Source: Nocardia cyriacigeorgica NBRC 100375 (lineage in GTDB: Bacteria > Actinomycetota > Actinomycetes > Mycobacteriales > Mycobacteriaceae). From it: a stretch of 64,000 nucleotides of DNA. The position numbers were made by a program, and so were the translations under genes. This document shows, piece after piece, positions 53,336-61,335 of the stretch. The notes beneath the pieces are model-generated. The model did not search any database. It was not told the origin of the DNA and saw nothing but the letters and a program-made list of their open reading frames with translations. The number at the start of each line of letters is the position of its first letter. Position 1 is the first letter of the stretch. The DNA lies in assembly GCF_000308555.1 (NCBI RefSeq), contig NZ_BAFY01000328.1:16987-80986 (forward strand), in the 5' to 3' direction.

Positions 53336-54114
53336 CCGGCCTCACTACGACGGGTGGCGACGCCGAGTCGCGCACCGAACAATTGCGCGGCCGCGTCGTC
53401 GAGCTGACTGGCAGCGCGCTCGGCGGCCGCGGCACGATGACGGGAGTCTTCATCGAGATGGACTGCGAGTTCACCGCGAGCCGCCTCGATGACGGCGCTG
53501 GGATCTAGACGGTCCGGCCCGCCGCTGATGCCGGGTATCGACGTCGAAATCTGCCAGAGCACACGCTTGCCCGACACCGCGGTGTGCTGTTGCGAAGCAA
53601 CGTGTTCGGCGAGGCGGATAGCGGCGGTCAGTAGATCGACACGCGGGCTCAGCGGCCCGACCATCCGCTTGGCAAGCGGCCAGGTGCTCACCGCGAGTAG
53701 TCCCCGTGCGGGGGCCAGTAGATCGGTTGTGAGTGCCGAGCAGACGTAGTACGGGCGTGAGAACGGCGCGGTGCGGAAGGAGCGTTCCTCGTCGCGCCGC
53801 AGGCTGGTCAACCTGGCCGGCACCAGCTCGCCCGAGAAGAACCCCGCGTGCACGGCCAAGACGAGCTTCGGCGCGGCCGGGACCGACAGCAGGGTGAGCG
53901 CGCGGTGCACGTGTTCTCGCACGGGCACGGTGGAGGCGACAGGTTGCGGCTCCGGCGTGGTGCCGAGAACGACTGCATCCCAAGAGTCCTCGGCTCGCCG
54001 TAGCTCGGCGCGCAGTTGTCGGGCCGTGGCGCGATCGCCGGTGGCTGCCGCGCGCCGGACTTCGGCTCGCAACGCCGCGATCTGTGCCTCCAGCTGTTCT
54101 GCTGACAGGGTCAC
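53332..54114 (-). CDS. Unknown protein, first gene of the nuclease-helicase-McrBC operon (260 aa)
   Basis: An N-terminal coiled coil (QLEAQIAALRAEVRRAAATG) is followed by an alpha/beta domain with PAAPKLVLAVHAGFFSGELV and SFRTAPFSRPYYVCSAL, then an Arg/Ala-rich helical tail. No motif identifies an enzyme. It starts at the ATG 54114 and its stop overlaps the nuclease ATG, so it heads the operon. A repeat-containing intergenic region lies directly upstream. Confidence 0.65.
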   Translation of the reverse strand: MTLSAEQLEAQIAALRAEVRRAAATGDRATARQLRAELRRAEDSWDAVVLGTTPEPQPVASTVPVREHVHRALTLLSVPAAPKLVLAVHAGFFSGELVPARLTSLRRDEERSFRTAPFSRPYYVCSALTTDLLAPARGLLAVSTWPLAKRMVGPLSPRVDLLTAAIRLAEHVASQQHTAVSGKRVLWQISTSIPGISGGPDRLDPSAVIEAARGELAVHLDEDSRHRAAAAERAASQLDDAAAQLFGARLGVATRRSEAG

Positions 54115-54140
54115 GGGTGCACTATATCCAGCGATTCCAG

Positions 54141-54166
54141 CAAATGCCAGTATTTGCCAGTATTTG
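54141..54166. promoter_or_regulatory. Direct and inverted repeats upstream of the nuclease-helicase operon
   Basis: TGCCAGTATT is repeated twice in tandem (54145-54164), and CAAAT-N6-ATTTG forms a small dyad at 54141-54156. The block is A/T-rich compared with its surroundings and begins 26 nt upstream of the operon's first ATG (minus strand), a typical operator position. Confidence 0.4.
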
Positions 54167-54264
54167 TGCGTGTTGGGGAGAGGGCCGCACTCACGGCAGC
54201 ATGCTCGATATGTCGGTGGAACTCGCCTGGTTGTTTCGTGATCGCATAAATCGGGCGAGATGGA

Positions 54265-55677
54265 CTACCGCTGGATAGCGGCGAACGATGCGATGAGAGC
54301 GCGGAACGAATCCAGCAGGAGTGCAGCGTAGTGATCCGGGTCGGGCATCGTCGTCGGGTCCGTGCTGAAGGAGATGACGATCTCGTCGCCCTGTGAGGTG
54401 ATCAGGTGGCGTAGGCCGTCACCGTCCATTGTGGGAAGGACGCCGAAGATTCGGACGACCGGCCGGCCGCAGAATTCGAGGGCGGTGGCGACCGGGGGGA
54501 CGTTGCTGATGGTGGTGTTGACCAGCGGAACGGTTTCGGCGGCCTCGAAGCTGCGCTGCGCGCGGGCCCAGCCGGCGAGGCGGAGGAGCCAGGAGGGGGA
54601 GGTTTCTACTCGTGATTCGGTGCGGAGGGTTGACGGCGCGGAGTTGCGGTGCTTTTCCGCGGTGGCGGATGCCCGGATTGCTTGAAGGCGTTCGACCGGG
54701 TCGGGGATGTCGGTGTGGAGGTCGACGTACATCTGGACCAGTTGGTTGGCGGAGGTCCAGGTGGTGAGGGGGCGCATGGACATGGGGACCATGGCGGCTA
54801 GGGAATCGGTAGGGAGTTCGTCCTTTTCGGACAGGTAAGTGGATAGGGCGCCGGAGATTGCCGCCAGCATCAGGTCGTTCAGGGTGATGCGGGTGGGGCT
54901 GTTGGCTTTGGCTTTCAGGACCTCCGCCAAGGGGAGGGTGACCAGGTCGAAGGTGAGGGGGTGGTGGATGGGGCGGTTGAAGCCGGTGGCGGGGCGGTGG
55001 GGGAGGGGTTGTTCGATGGAGTGGGTGGGGGTTTCGGTGGCGGTGGAGCGGGTGCGGTGCAGGCCGGTCGCGAAGCGGAGGGTGCCGAGGGTGAGGGCGT
55101 CGGCGGTGTTGAGGGCGGTGGTGGGGGTGGGCCAGCGGGGGTCTAGTTGGGCGGGTGGTGGGAGTGGTGCGTCGCCGAAGAGTTTGAGTTCGAGTTCTCG
55201 GGTGGCTACGCCGTCGCCGACGCTGTGGTGGAACTTCAGGACTACGAAGGTGGTTTCGCCAGCGAGGCCGGGAACCTCGCGGACTCGGTCCATCACGTGG
55301 ATTTCCCACGGGGGACGGGAGAGATCCATTCGGGTGGAGGTTATTTCGGCGATCGCATGGCGCACATCGGACCACGTGCCCGGATTAGTGAGGGTGACAT
55401 GGTCGCGCAGGTCGAGGATCGGATCGGGGACCCAGTAGGGGAGGTCGAGATCCAGCGGGAGGCGTTGTAGCCGACGGTGGAAGAGTTTGGCATGGCCCAG
55501 CCGGGCCTGGACCCAATCGAGCACCTGATCCGTAGTCAGAGGGTCGGCGTCGGACGCGTCGAAGGCGTAGACGGCGACGATGTTCGACAGGTGGCGGTCG
55601 GTTTCGTCGTAGACGAAGACCGCGTCGCGGGGGTGCAGCCGTTCAGCGGTGAAACGGAGCGGGCGAACGGGATTCAT
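54265..55677 (-). CDS. Wax ester synthase/diacylglycerol acyltransferase (WS/DGAT family)
   Basis: 470 residues from the ATG at 55677. The acyl-CoA acyltransferase active-site motif HHxxxDG is intact (KFHHSVGDG, residues 140-146). Other family features are SRPPWEIHVMDRV, LNDLMLAAISGALS, and the C-terminal NTTISNVPPVATALEFCGRP. It would transfer an acyl group from acyl-CoA to a fatty alcohol or diacylglycerol, making wax esters or triacylglycerol for storage at the membrane. The ATG overlaps the stop of the esterase gene by one base (TGATG), so the pair is coupled. An upstream extension of this frame is the shadow of the esterase. Confidence 0.9.
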   Translation of the reverse strand: MNPVRPLRFTAERLHPRDAVFVYDETDRHLSNIVAVYAFDASDADPLTTDQVLDWVQARLGHAKLFHRRLQRLPLDLDLPYWVPDPILDLRDHVTLTNPGTWSDVRHAIAEITSTRMDLSRPPWEIHVMDRVREVPGLAGETTFVVLKFHHSVGDGVATRELELKLFGDAPLPPPAQLDPRWPTPTTALNTADALTLGTLRFATGLHRTRSTATETPTHSIEQPLPHRPATGFNRPIHHPLTFDLVTLPLAEVLKAKANSPTRITLNDLMLAAISGALSTYLSEKDELPTDSLAAMVPMSMRPLTTWTSANQLVQMYVDLHTDIPDPVERLQAIRASATAEKHRNSAPSTLRTESRVETSPSWLLRLAGWARAQRSFEAAETVPLVNTTISNVPPVATALEFCGRPVVRIFGVLPTMDGDGLRHLITSQGDEIVISFSTDPTTMPDPDHYAALLLDSFRALIASFAAIQR

Positions 55678-56711
55678 CAGGCCCCGATCGATTGGGCGAT
55701 CATCGGCCAGGAGTCGTGCAGGTCGTCTTGCCAGTAGCCCCAGGAGTGGGTGCCCATCGGGCGGATGTTGTAGGTGATGTTGGTGCGGCCGAGTTCGGCG
55801 GTTCGCTGGGCCAGGCGGGTGGTGCAGAAGTTGGTGGCTGCCTCGATGGTGCCGCCGACGAGGGTTTGGTTGAGGAGTTTGCGGGTGTCGTTGTCGAGGC
55901 GGGCGTTGGCGAGGGTGTCGTGGATGCCGGGGAAGCCGCTGCCGCTGGAGATGTACATGGGGATGTCGGGCAGGCGGTGGGCTTGTAGGTAGGGGTCGTG
56001 TTCGCGCCACTGGTCGCTGTCGAAGGGGCCCCACATGTTCTCGGCTTCGCCGCCGCCCATGTCGATGACGGTTTTGACGAAGGCCTGGCCGATGGGGTCG
56101 CTGGTCATCGCGCAGCCGCTGTAGGCCGCGGCGCTGCGGTAGAGGGTGGGGGACTGGATGGTGAGGTCGAGGACGGAGGTGCCTGCCATGGAGATGCCGG
56201 CGAGGGCGTTGACGCCGGTGGTGCCGAAAGTCGAATCGACTACGGGTGGAAGCTCTTTGGTGAGGAAGGTGGCCCACATGTTGCGGCCGTTGTTCTCCAG
56301 GGTTTCGGCCAGGCCCTCGTCGGGTGCGAGCCAATCGGTGTAGTAGCTGAACGCGCCTTCCATCGGGATGACGACGTTGACGTGTTTGTCGGCGAAGAAC
56401 TCGACGGCATCGGTCTGGCCGAACCAGTTGGCCGCGTCCTCGCCGCCGCCGGCACCGTTGAGCAGGTACAGGGTCGGCGCGGGAGTGTGCGTGTCTTTGG
56501 GGCGCAGTACTTTCAGCGCGATCGAGCGTTGCATGGACGGCGAGAAGACTTTGATCTCGACCAACTGGCCGACGTCGTCCGAGGTGCTCACAACCACCGC
56601 GCCCGGGGCGGCGGACGCCGTTGTGCCGCCGACGGCGAGTGGCATCGACATGAGTGCGAAAGCGCATACGGCCGAGGTGATTCCGCGCATGCTGCCAAGG
56701 TTCATCGTCAA
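55677..56711 (-). CDS. Secreted antigen-85-like esterase/mycolyltransferase family protein
   Basis: 344 residues. A signal peptide (TSAVCAFALMSMPLAVGG, cleavage near TASA-AP at about 34) is followed by an alpha/beta-hydrolase of the esterase D/antigen 85 family. The oxyanion region is LYLLNGAGGGEDAANWF, the nucleophile elbow AGISMAG (Ser174), and the catalytic His is in MGTHSWGYW near the C-terminus. Mycolyltransferases of this family move mycolic acids onto trehalose, arabinogalactan or proteins outside the cell. Whether this one is a true mycolyltransferase or an esterase is not settled by sequence alone. It is coupled to the WS/DGAT gene and preceded by two tiny peptide genes. Confidence 0.85.
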   Translation of the reverse strand: MTMNLGSMRGITSAVCAFALMSMPLAVGGTTASAAPGAVVVSTSDDVGQLVEIKVFSPSMQRSIALKVLRPKDTHTPAPTLYLLNGAGGGEDAANWFGQTDAVEFFADKHVNVVIPMEGAFSYYTDWLAPDEGLAETLENNGRNMWATFLTKELPPVVDSTFGTTGVNALAGISMAGTSVLDLTIQSPTLYRSAAAYSGCAMTSDPIGQAFVKTVIDMGGGEAENMWGPFDSDQWREHDPYLQAHRLPDIPMYISSGSGFPGIHDTLANARLDNDTRKLLNQTLVGGTIEAATNFCTTRLAQRTAELGRTNITYNIRPMGTHSWGYWQDDLHDSWPMIAQSIGA

Positions 56712-56776
56712 CTACCGATCACATGAAGATCGGGGACACCCGCGTATGCGGGCGCCCCCGGATCGTGGCCTGGGGA

Positions 56777-56893
56777 TTACTTGCCGGGGGCAGGCGTGCC
56801 GCCGCTCAGGGTGATCAGCGCGTTCACGATGTTGGTGCCGTGCTCGCCGAGGCTCGCGGTACCCATGCCCAGAATGTCGATGAGCGATCCCAT
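56777..56893 (-). CDS. Tiny Gly/Leu-rich peptide (38 aa)
   Basis: ATG at 56893 with AGGAGA 6 nt upstream. The peptide begins MGSLIDILGMGTASLGEHG and ends in a hydrophobic segment and APGK. It has no signal peptide, and its start resembles that of the next peptide upstream (MGSL.D..G), so they may be paralogues. Size and character recall the corynebacterial PorA/PorH channel peptides, which lack signal sequences and can be O-mycoloylated on serine. This comparison is by size and context. Confidence 0.55.
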   Translation of the reverse strand: MGSLIDILGMGTASLGEHGTNIVNALITLSGGTPAPGK

Positions 56894-56957
56894 GGTCTTC
56901 TCCTAGCGTTCGTACAGGTCGAGCCCGGTGGGCCCGGTTGGGTGAGATGCCTGGCGG

Positions 56958-57080
56958 TCAGGCGATGAAGGTCTTGAGGCCCTCGAGCGAGCCGAGGAAG
57001 ACGTCGAGCAGGCCGTCACCGGCCACGGCGGAGCCGAGCGCGGGAATCATTGCGCCGATCAGGTCGCTGAGCGAACCCAT
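56958..57080 (-). CDS. Tiny amphipathic peptide (40 aa), first gene of the esterase-WS/DGAT operon
   Basis: ATG at 57080 with a strong AAGGAG 8 nt upstream. The peptide starts MGSLSDLIGAMIPALGSAVA and continues with LLDVFLGSLEGLKTFIA, an acidic amphipathic helix without signal peptide or Cys. It shares the MGSL.D start with the 38-aa peptide. A promoter-like TTGTCA-N18-TATGTT lies upstream. A membrane-active or outer-membrane channel peptide is possible; it could be a substrate of the mycolyltransferase-like esterase downstream. Confidence 0.6.
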   Translation of the reverse strand: MGSLSDLIGAMIPALGSAVAGDGLLDVFLGSLEGLKTFIA

Positions 57081-57112
57081 AGCGAATCTCCTTCTATGAG
57101 ACTTGGTGCGAA

Positions 57113-57146
57113 ACCTCTCGGGGCATGCGGAACCGAATCGAGAGGT
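57113..57146 (-). promoter_or_regulatory. Leader hairpin upstream of the tiny peptide genes
   Basis: ACCTCTCG (57113-57120) pairs perfectly with CGAGAGGT (57139-57146) around an 18-nt loop. It lies between the predicted promoter and the ribosome site of the 40-aa peptide, so it would form in the 5' leader. Confidence 0.4.
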
Positions 57147-57179
57147 AGGTCACGTAAAGGTCTCTACTGTGACGTGGGC

Positions 57180-57209
57180 AACATAGCAAGCGACCGTTTG
57201 TGTTGACAA
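57180..57209 (-). promoter_or_regulatory. Predicted promoter for the peptide-esterase-WS/DGAT operon
   Basis: On the minus strand TTGTCA (57209-57204) and TATGTT (57185-57180) are separated by 18 nt, close to the sigma-70 consensus. The leader to the ATG at 57080 would be about 90-95 nt. Confidence 0.45.
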
Positions 57210-57308
57210 GGGGTTGTTTCACACTTTGTCGGGTCATGGGATGTACTGGCAGCTCAGCGAGCTGAAGAGCAGGTCACGCCCCATGAATTGGGGGCACAGA
57301 CGGCGGAT

Positions 57309-58487
57309 TCAGTCCTCGACGGCGAGGGCCTGGCGGAAGGTGAGGCGGCGCTGGGTCTGCATCAGGGAACGGCGGTAGACCTTCTCCGCGACGATCACGA
57401 TGCCGTAGGTGGCGACCGCCATCAGGGCCAACGCGACGATCGGCTCCCACCAGGCGGCGGTTCCCTCGGCGAGCCGGGCGGGCATGGCAACGATCGACAC
57501 GATGGGCGCATAGGACGCCACGACACGCGCTGTACCAGACAGGAAAATTCCAGCAAACAACACGATCATGACGAACATGGTCATCGGCGTGGCCGTGGAC
57601 TGGAGATCCTCGCTGCGGGTGGCCAGCGATCCGGCGACCGCCCACAGCCCGGCCAGCGCCAGGAATCCGACGACGAAGAAGATGACGAACCAGCCGGCGG
57701 CACCGGCGATCTGCCCGACTTGCCCGGCCCGGCCGGTGGCGGCCAAACCGATCAGGCCGGCGACGACGAACAGGGTGAGCTGGGCGAACGCCAGCACGGT
57801 ATTGCCAGCGACCTTGCCGATCAGCAACTGGCGCACCGGGATCGCGCTGGCCAGGATCTCGACGATCCGGTTCTGCTTCTCCTCCACCACGCTCTGCGCG
57901 ATGGACATGCCGAACAGGATCGACGACAGGTAGAACAGGAACGCGAACACGAACGCGACGATGGTGGCGAGCCCGGCGTCGACGGCAGCTTCGTCGAGCA
58001 GGTCGTAGCTGACGGCGCTGCCGCGGGCGAGTTGTTCGAGGGTGACGCCGGCGGCGGTGGCATTGTGCTCCAACGCGATCTGCTGCGCGGCGGCGGTGAC
58101 GTAGGTCTTGACGTCGTCGTTCTCGGAGGTGTCGCCGACCAGTCGCCAGCCGCTGGGGACGGCGAGCAAACCGGCGTCGACCGTGCCGTCGCGCACCTGC
58201 TGCTCGAGCGCGGCTTCGTCGGCGACGCGGTGTGCGGTGAAGTCGACGTCGGCGTCGGCGTGGTCGGCGATGATGTCGGCGGTGCTGATGACCTGACCGG
58301 CGGCGGGATCGAGGATCGCCACCTCGATCTTGTCGGTGCGGCTGGTCAGGAAACCGCTGACGGCCAGCGACGCCACGATCGCCACGATCGTGATGACGGT
58401 CGAGATCAGGAAGTTCCGGTCACGCAGTTTCACCGCGATCTCGCGCTGCGCGACGATCCGCCAGGCGCGTCGGGGAGCGGTACTCAT
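57309..58487 (-). CDS. ABC-2 type exporter permease (NatB-like)
   Basis: 392 residues. One N-terminal membrane helix (LISTVITIVAIVASLAVSGF) is followed by a large external loop of about 140 residues. A cluster of five to six C-terminal membrane helices follows (IVAFVFAFLFYLSSILFG, VLAFAQLTLFVVAGLIGLAA, WFVIFFVVGFLALAGLWAVA). The conserved cytoplasmic stretch EEKQNRIVEILASAIPVRQL is diagnostic of ABC-2/NatB permeases. It forms an exporter with the ATPase encoded immediately upstream, with which it overlaps by four bases. The substrate is not predictable; NatAB relatives export ions or drugs. Confidence 0.9.
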   Translation of the reverse strand: MSTAPRRAWRIVAQREIAVKLRDRNFLISTVITIVAIVASLAVSGFLTSRTDKIEVAILDPAAGQVISTADIIADHADADVDFTAHRVADEAALEQQVRDGTVDAGLLAVPSGWRLVGDTSENDDVKTYVTAAAQQIALEHNATAAGVTLEQLARGSAVSYDLLDEAAVDAGLATIVAFVFAFLFYLSSILFGMSIAQSVVEEKQNRIVEILASAIPVRQLLIGKVAGNTVLAFAQLTLFVVAGLIGLAATGRAGQVGQIAGAAGWFVIFFVVGFLALAGLWAVAGSLATRSEDLQSTATPMTMFVMIVLFAGIFLSGTARVVASYAPIVSIVAMPARLAEGTAAWWEPIVALALMAVATYGIVIVAEKVYRRSLMQTQRRLTFRQALAVED

Positions 58488-59362
58488 GCGGTCACCTCGC
58501 GGAAGATCTCGGCAACGGACGGTCGGACCTCGGCCAATTCGTGCACCGAGCCGCGGGTGAGGGCTTCGGTGAGCAGCGCGTCGGTGGTGATGCCGTCCAG
58601 CTCCAGCAGGGCAGTCGAACCGTTGCTCTCCACGACCCGCACGCCGCCGAATTCATGCAGCCAGCCGGTGTCGCCGCTGACCCGCAGCCGATGCCGGACG
58701 GGGCCGGCGGCGCGCAGCTGCTCGGCCGAACCATCCGCGACGACGCGGCCTTTCGCGAGGATCACCAGGTGGTCGCAGAGCCGCTCCACGAGGTCGAGTT
58801 GGTGCGAAGAGAACAGCACCGGCACGCCGCGGGCGGCGTACTGTCCCAGCAGGTCGGCCATGGAGTCGACGGCTACCGGGTCCAAGCCGGAGAACGGTTC
58901 GTCGAGGATCAGCGCGGTGGGATGGGCGATGAGGGCCGCCGCGATCTGGACGCGCTGCTGATTGCCGAGGGACAGCGACTCGAGTTTGTCGGTGCCGCGA
59001 TCCTGGAGGGAGAACCGTTCCAGCAGATCAGCGGCTTGCTGTCTGGCTTCCGATGCGGAAAGGCCGCGCAGGCGAGCGAGATAGACGAGCTGATCGCGCA
59101 CCGGTTGTTTCGGGTAGAGACCGCGTTCCTCCGGCATGTAGCCGAACGAACGACGGTCATCTGCGGTGACCGGGCGGCCGTTCCAGGTGATCTCGCCGCC
59201 GTGCGCGGCGAGGACGCCCATGATCATGCGCATCGTGGTGGTCTTGCCCGCGCCGTTGGCGCCGACGAAGCCGGACATCGTGCCCGGGGCGACGGCGAAG
59301 GAGACGTCGTCCACGGCGGTGTTGTCGCCGAATCTGCGCACCAGGTGTGCGACTTCCAGCAT
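58484..59362 (-). CDS. ABC transporter ATP-binding protein (NatA-like)
   Basis: 292 residues. Walker A VGANGAGKTTT near 33-43, signature LSLGNQQR (in place of LSGGQ), Walker B ALILDEPFSGLDP, and the switch His in FSSHQLDLVERL. The C-terminal 80 residues match the DUF4162-type extension seen in exporter ATPases. It powers the permease encoded next, and the stop overlaps the permease ATG. The 185 nt upstream hold no recognisable gene. Confidence 0.9.
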   Translation of the reverse strand: MLEVAHLVRRFGDNTAVDDVSFAVAPGTMSGFVGANGAGKTTTMRMIMGVLAAHGGEITWNGRPVTADDRRSFGYMPEERGLYPKQPVRDQLVYLARLRGLSASEARQQAADLLERFSLQDRGTDKLESLSLGNQQRVQIAAALIAHPTALILDEPFSGLDPVAVDSMADLLGQYAARGVPVLFSSHQLDLVERLCDHLVILAKGRVVADGSAEQLRAAGPVRHRLRVSGDTGWLHEFGGVRVVESNGSTALLELDGITTDALLTEALTRGSVHELAEVRPSVAEIFREVTA

Positions 59363-59547
59363 CTGGGATCCCCACTTCGTCGACCGGTGATGGCGCTACG
59401 AACTCCGAGTTCGAGGGTACTGGGTGGAATCCGGTGTGCCCGGCGCTGGAATGCGACCGGGCGGGTGCCGGTGGAGGTGGCGGCGGAGAGCCTGCCCGCC
59501 GACAAGCCTTGACTGCCACGGCCATAGGTGACGACGCGCGCCTGAGG

Positions 59548-60564
59548 TCAGCTGCCGAAGCGGGCCAGCACCGAGCTGGCTTCCTGCGACGCCGTACCTT
59601 CCTCCGCGAGGTGTGCCATCGCCGGGGCGATCTCGCGTCCGTGGTGCGCCATCGCCTGCGCGTACAGCCGTCCGGCGCGGTACGAGGAACGCACCAGCGG
59701 CCCGGCCATGACGCCGGCGAAACCGATCTCCTCGGCCACCTTCGAATGCTCCACGAACTCCTCCGGCTTCACCCAGCGATCGACCGGATGGTGGCGGGGG
59801 GAGGGGCGCAGGTATTGGGTGATAGTGAGGATGTCGCAGCCGGCTTCGTGCAAGTCGCGCATGGCCTGGGTGACCTCTTCCGGGGTCTCGCCCATGCCGA
59901 GGATCAGGTTGGACTTGGTGACCAGACCGGCGTCGCGGGCGGCGGTGAGCACTTCCAGCGAACGCTCGTAGCGGAAGGCCGGGCGGATGCGCTTGAAGAC
60001 GCGGGGCACGGTTTCCAGGTTGTGCGCCAGCACCTCGGGGCGCGAGGAGAAGACCTCGGCGAGCTGGTCGGGCTTGGCGTTGAAATCGGGGATCAGTAGT
60101 TCGACGCCGGTGTTCGGGTTGAGCGCCTTGATGGCGCGCACGGTTTCGGCGTAGAGCCAGGCGCCGCCGTCGTCGAGGTCGTCGCGGGCGACGCCGGTGA
60201 TGGTGGAGTAGCGCAGCCCCATGGCCTGCACGCTCTCGGCGACCCGGCGGGGTTCGTCCCGATCGAGCGCGGCGGGCTTGCCGGTGTCGATCTGGCAGAA
60301 ATCGCAGCGGCGGGTGCACTGTTCACCGCCGATGAGGAAGGTGGCTTCGCGGTCTTCCCAGCATTCGAAGATGTTCGGACAACCGGCTTCTTCGCAGACG
60401 GTGTGCAGGCCTTCGCGTTTCACCAAGCCCTTGAGCTCGGAGTATTCGGGGCCCATGGTGGCGCGGGTGCGGATCCACTTGGGCTTGCGCTCGATCGGGG
60501 TCTCCGCGTTGCGCGCCTCGATGCGCAGCAGCTTTCGGCCTGCCGGTGCTTGTGCTGAGGTCAC
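59548..60564 (-). CDS. lipA: Lipoyl synthase LipA
   Basis: 338 residues. A radical-SAM enzyme that inserts two sulfur atoms into protein-bound octanoyl groups. Both 4Fe-4S clusters are visible: the auxiliary cluster CEEAGCPNIFEC (C57, C62, C68) and the radical-SAM cluster CTRRCDFC (C83, C87, C90). The C-terminal RSSYRAG supplies the serine ligand of the auxiliary cluster. Its ATG overlaps the lipB stop, so the pathway genes are coupled. It acts with LipB on SucB/DlaT encoded in the same cluster. Confidence 0.98.
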   Translation of the reverse strand: MTSAQAPAGRKLLRIEARNAETPIERKPKWIRTRATMGPEYSELKGLVKREGLHTVCEEAGCPNIFECWEDREATFLIGGEQCTRRCDFCQIDTGKPAALDRDEPRRVAESVQAMGLRYSTITGVARDDLDDGGAWLYAETVRAIKALNPNTGVELLIPDFNAKPDQLAEVFSSRPEVLAHNLETVPRVFKRIRPAFRYERSLEVLTAARDAGLVTKSNLILGMGETPEEVTQAMRDLHEAGCDILTITQYLRPSPRHHPVDRWVKPEEFVEHSKVAEEIGFAGVMAGPLVRSSYRAGRLYAQAMAHHGREIAPAMAHLAEEGTASQEASSVLARFGS

Positions 60565-61331
60565 GAGTTCGACCTTACGCCGGTGGGATCGGCGGATGCG
60601 CCTGCCGTATCCCCGGGTGTGAGATGTTCGATAACGTGCGGTTGAACGGGAATTTCTCCGTTCAACGCGGCAACAATCGCTTCGGCGACCAGCGGGCGTA
60701 CTTCGTCGACGGTGACGTCGCGGCCCAGCTCACGCGAGAGCGTGGTGACACCGGCGTCGCGGATGCCGCACGGAATGATCGCGCTGAAGCCTTCCATGCC
60801 GGAATTGCAGTTGAGCGAGATGCCGTGCAGGGCGACCCCGCGCTGCACGCGCACGCCGATGGCGGCGATCTTGCGTTCGGCGAGCGGGCCGGCGGCGGGC
60901 AGCCAGACCCCGGAGCGGCCCTCGACGCGGCCACAGATGACGCCGAGACCGGTGCACACGGTGATCAATGCTTCTTCGAGGCGACGCACGTAATCGACGA
61001 CGTCCACGGGCTCGGCGAGCCGGATGATCGGGTAGCCGACCAGCTGGCCCGGCCCGTGCCAGGTGATCTTGCCGCCGCGATCCACCTCGACCACCGGGCT
61101 GCCGTCGATGGGCAGGTCCTCGGCTTCGGTGCGGCGGCCGGCGGTGAACACCGACGGGTGTTCCAGCAGCAGCAGATGGTCGGCACCGAGCCCCTCGGCG
61201 CGCTGAGCGGCCAGCTCGCGTTGGCGATCCCAGGCCTGGTGATAGTCGATGAGCCCCAGGTTCTCCACGACGACGGGTGTGGTGTCGAAGCGAGCCGACC
61301 GGGTGACGGAGCGCGTGTGGTTCACGATCAC
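60561..61331 (-). CDS. lipB: Octanoyltransferase LipB
   Basis: 256 residues. Transfers octanoate from acyl carrier protein to lipoyl domains. Family features are LLLLEHPSVFTAGRR, GGKITWHGPGQLVGYPI, the catalytic Lys in ERKIAAIGV, and the catalytic Cys in IIPCGIRDAGVTTL. The extra C-terminal tail is Gly/Ala/Pro-rich. Start is a GTG at 61331. It lies 5 nt from the GNAT gene end and overlaps lipA by four bases. Confidence 0.97.
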   Translation of the reverse strand: MIVNHTRSVTRSARFDTTPVVVENLGLIDYHQAWDRQRELAAQRAEGLGADHLLLLEHPSVFTAGRRTEAEDLPIDGSPVVEVDRGGKITWHGPGQLVGYPIIRLAEPVDVVDYVRRLEEALITVCTGLGVICGRVEGRSGVWLPAAGPLAERKIAAIGVRVQRGVALHGISLNCNSGMEGFSAIIPCGIRDAGVTTLSRELGRDVTVDEVRPLVAEAIVAALNGEIPVQPHVIEHLTPGDTAGASADPTGVRSNS

Positions 61332-61335
61332 GACG

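Noticed and set aside
55678..56667. N-terminal extension of the WS/DGAT frame to about 800 residues
   Set aside because: The extension lies inside the esterase gene and is Arg/His/Pro-rich. The ATG at 55677 overlapping the esterase stop is the natural start.
57288..58961. 557-codon plus-strand frame across the ABC exporter genes
   Set aside because: It spans two real overlapping minus-strand genes and is Asp/Gly/Arg-rich without structure.
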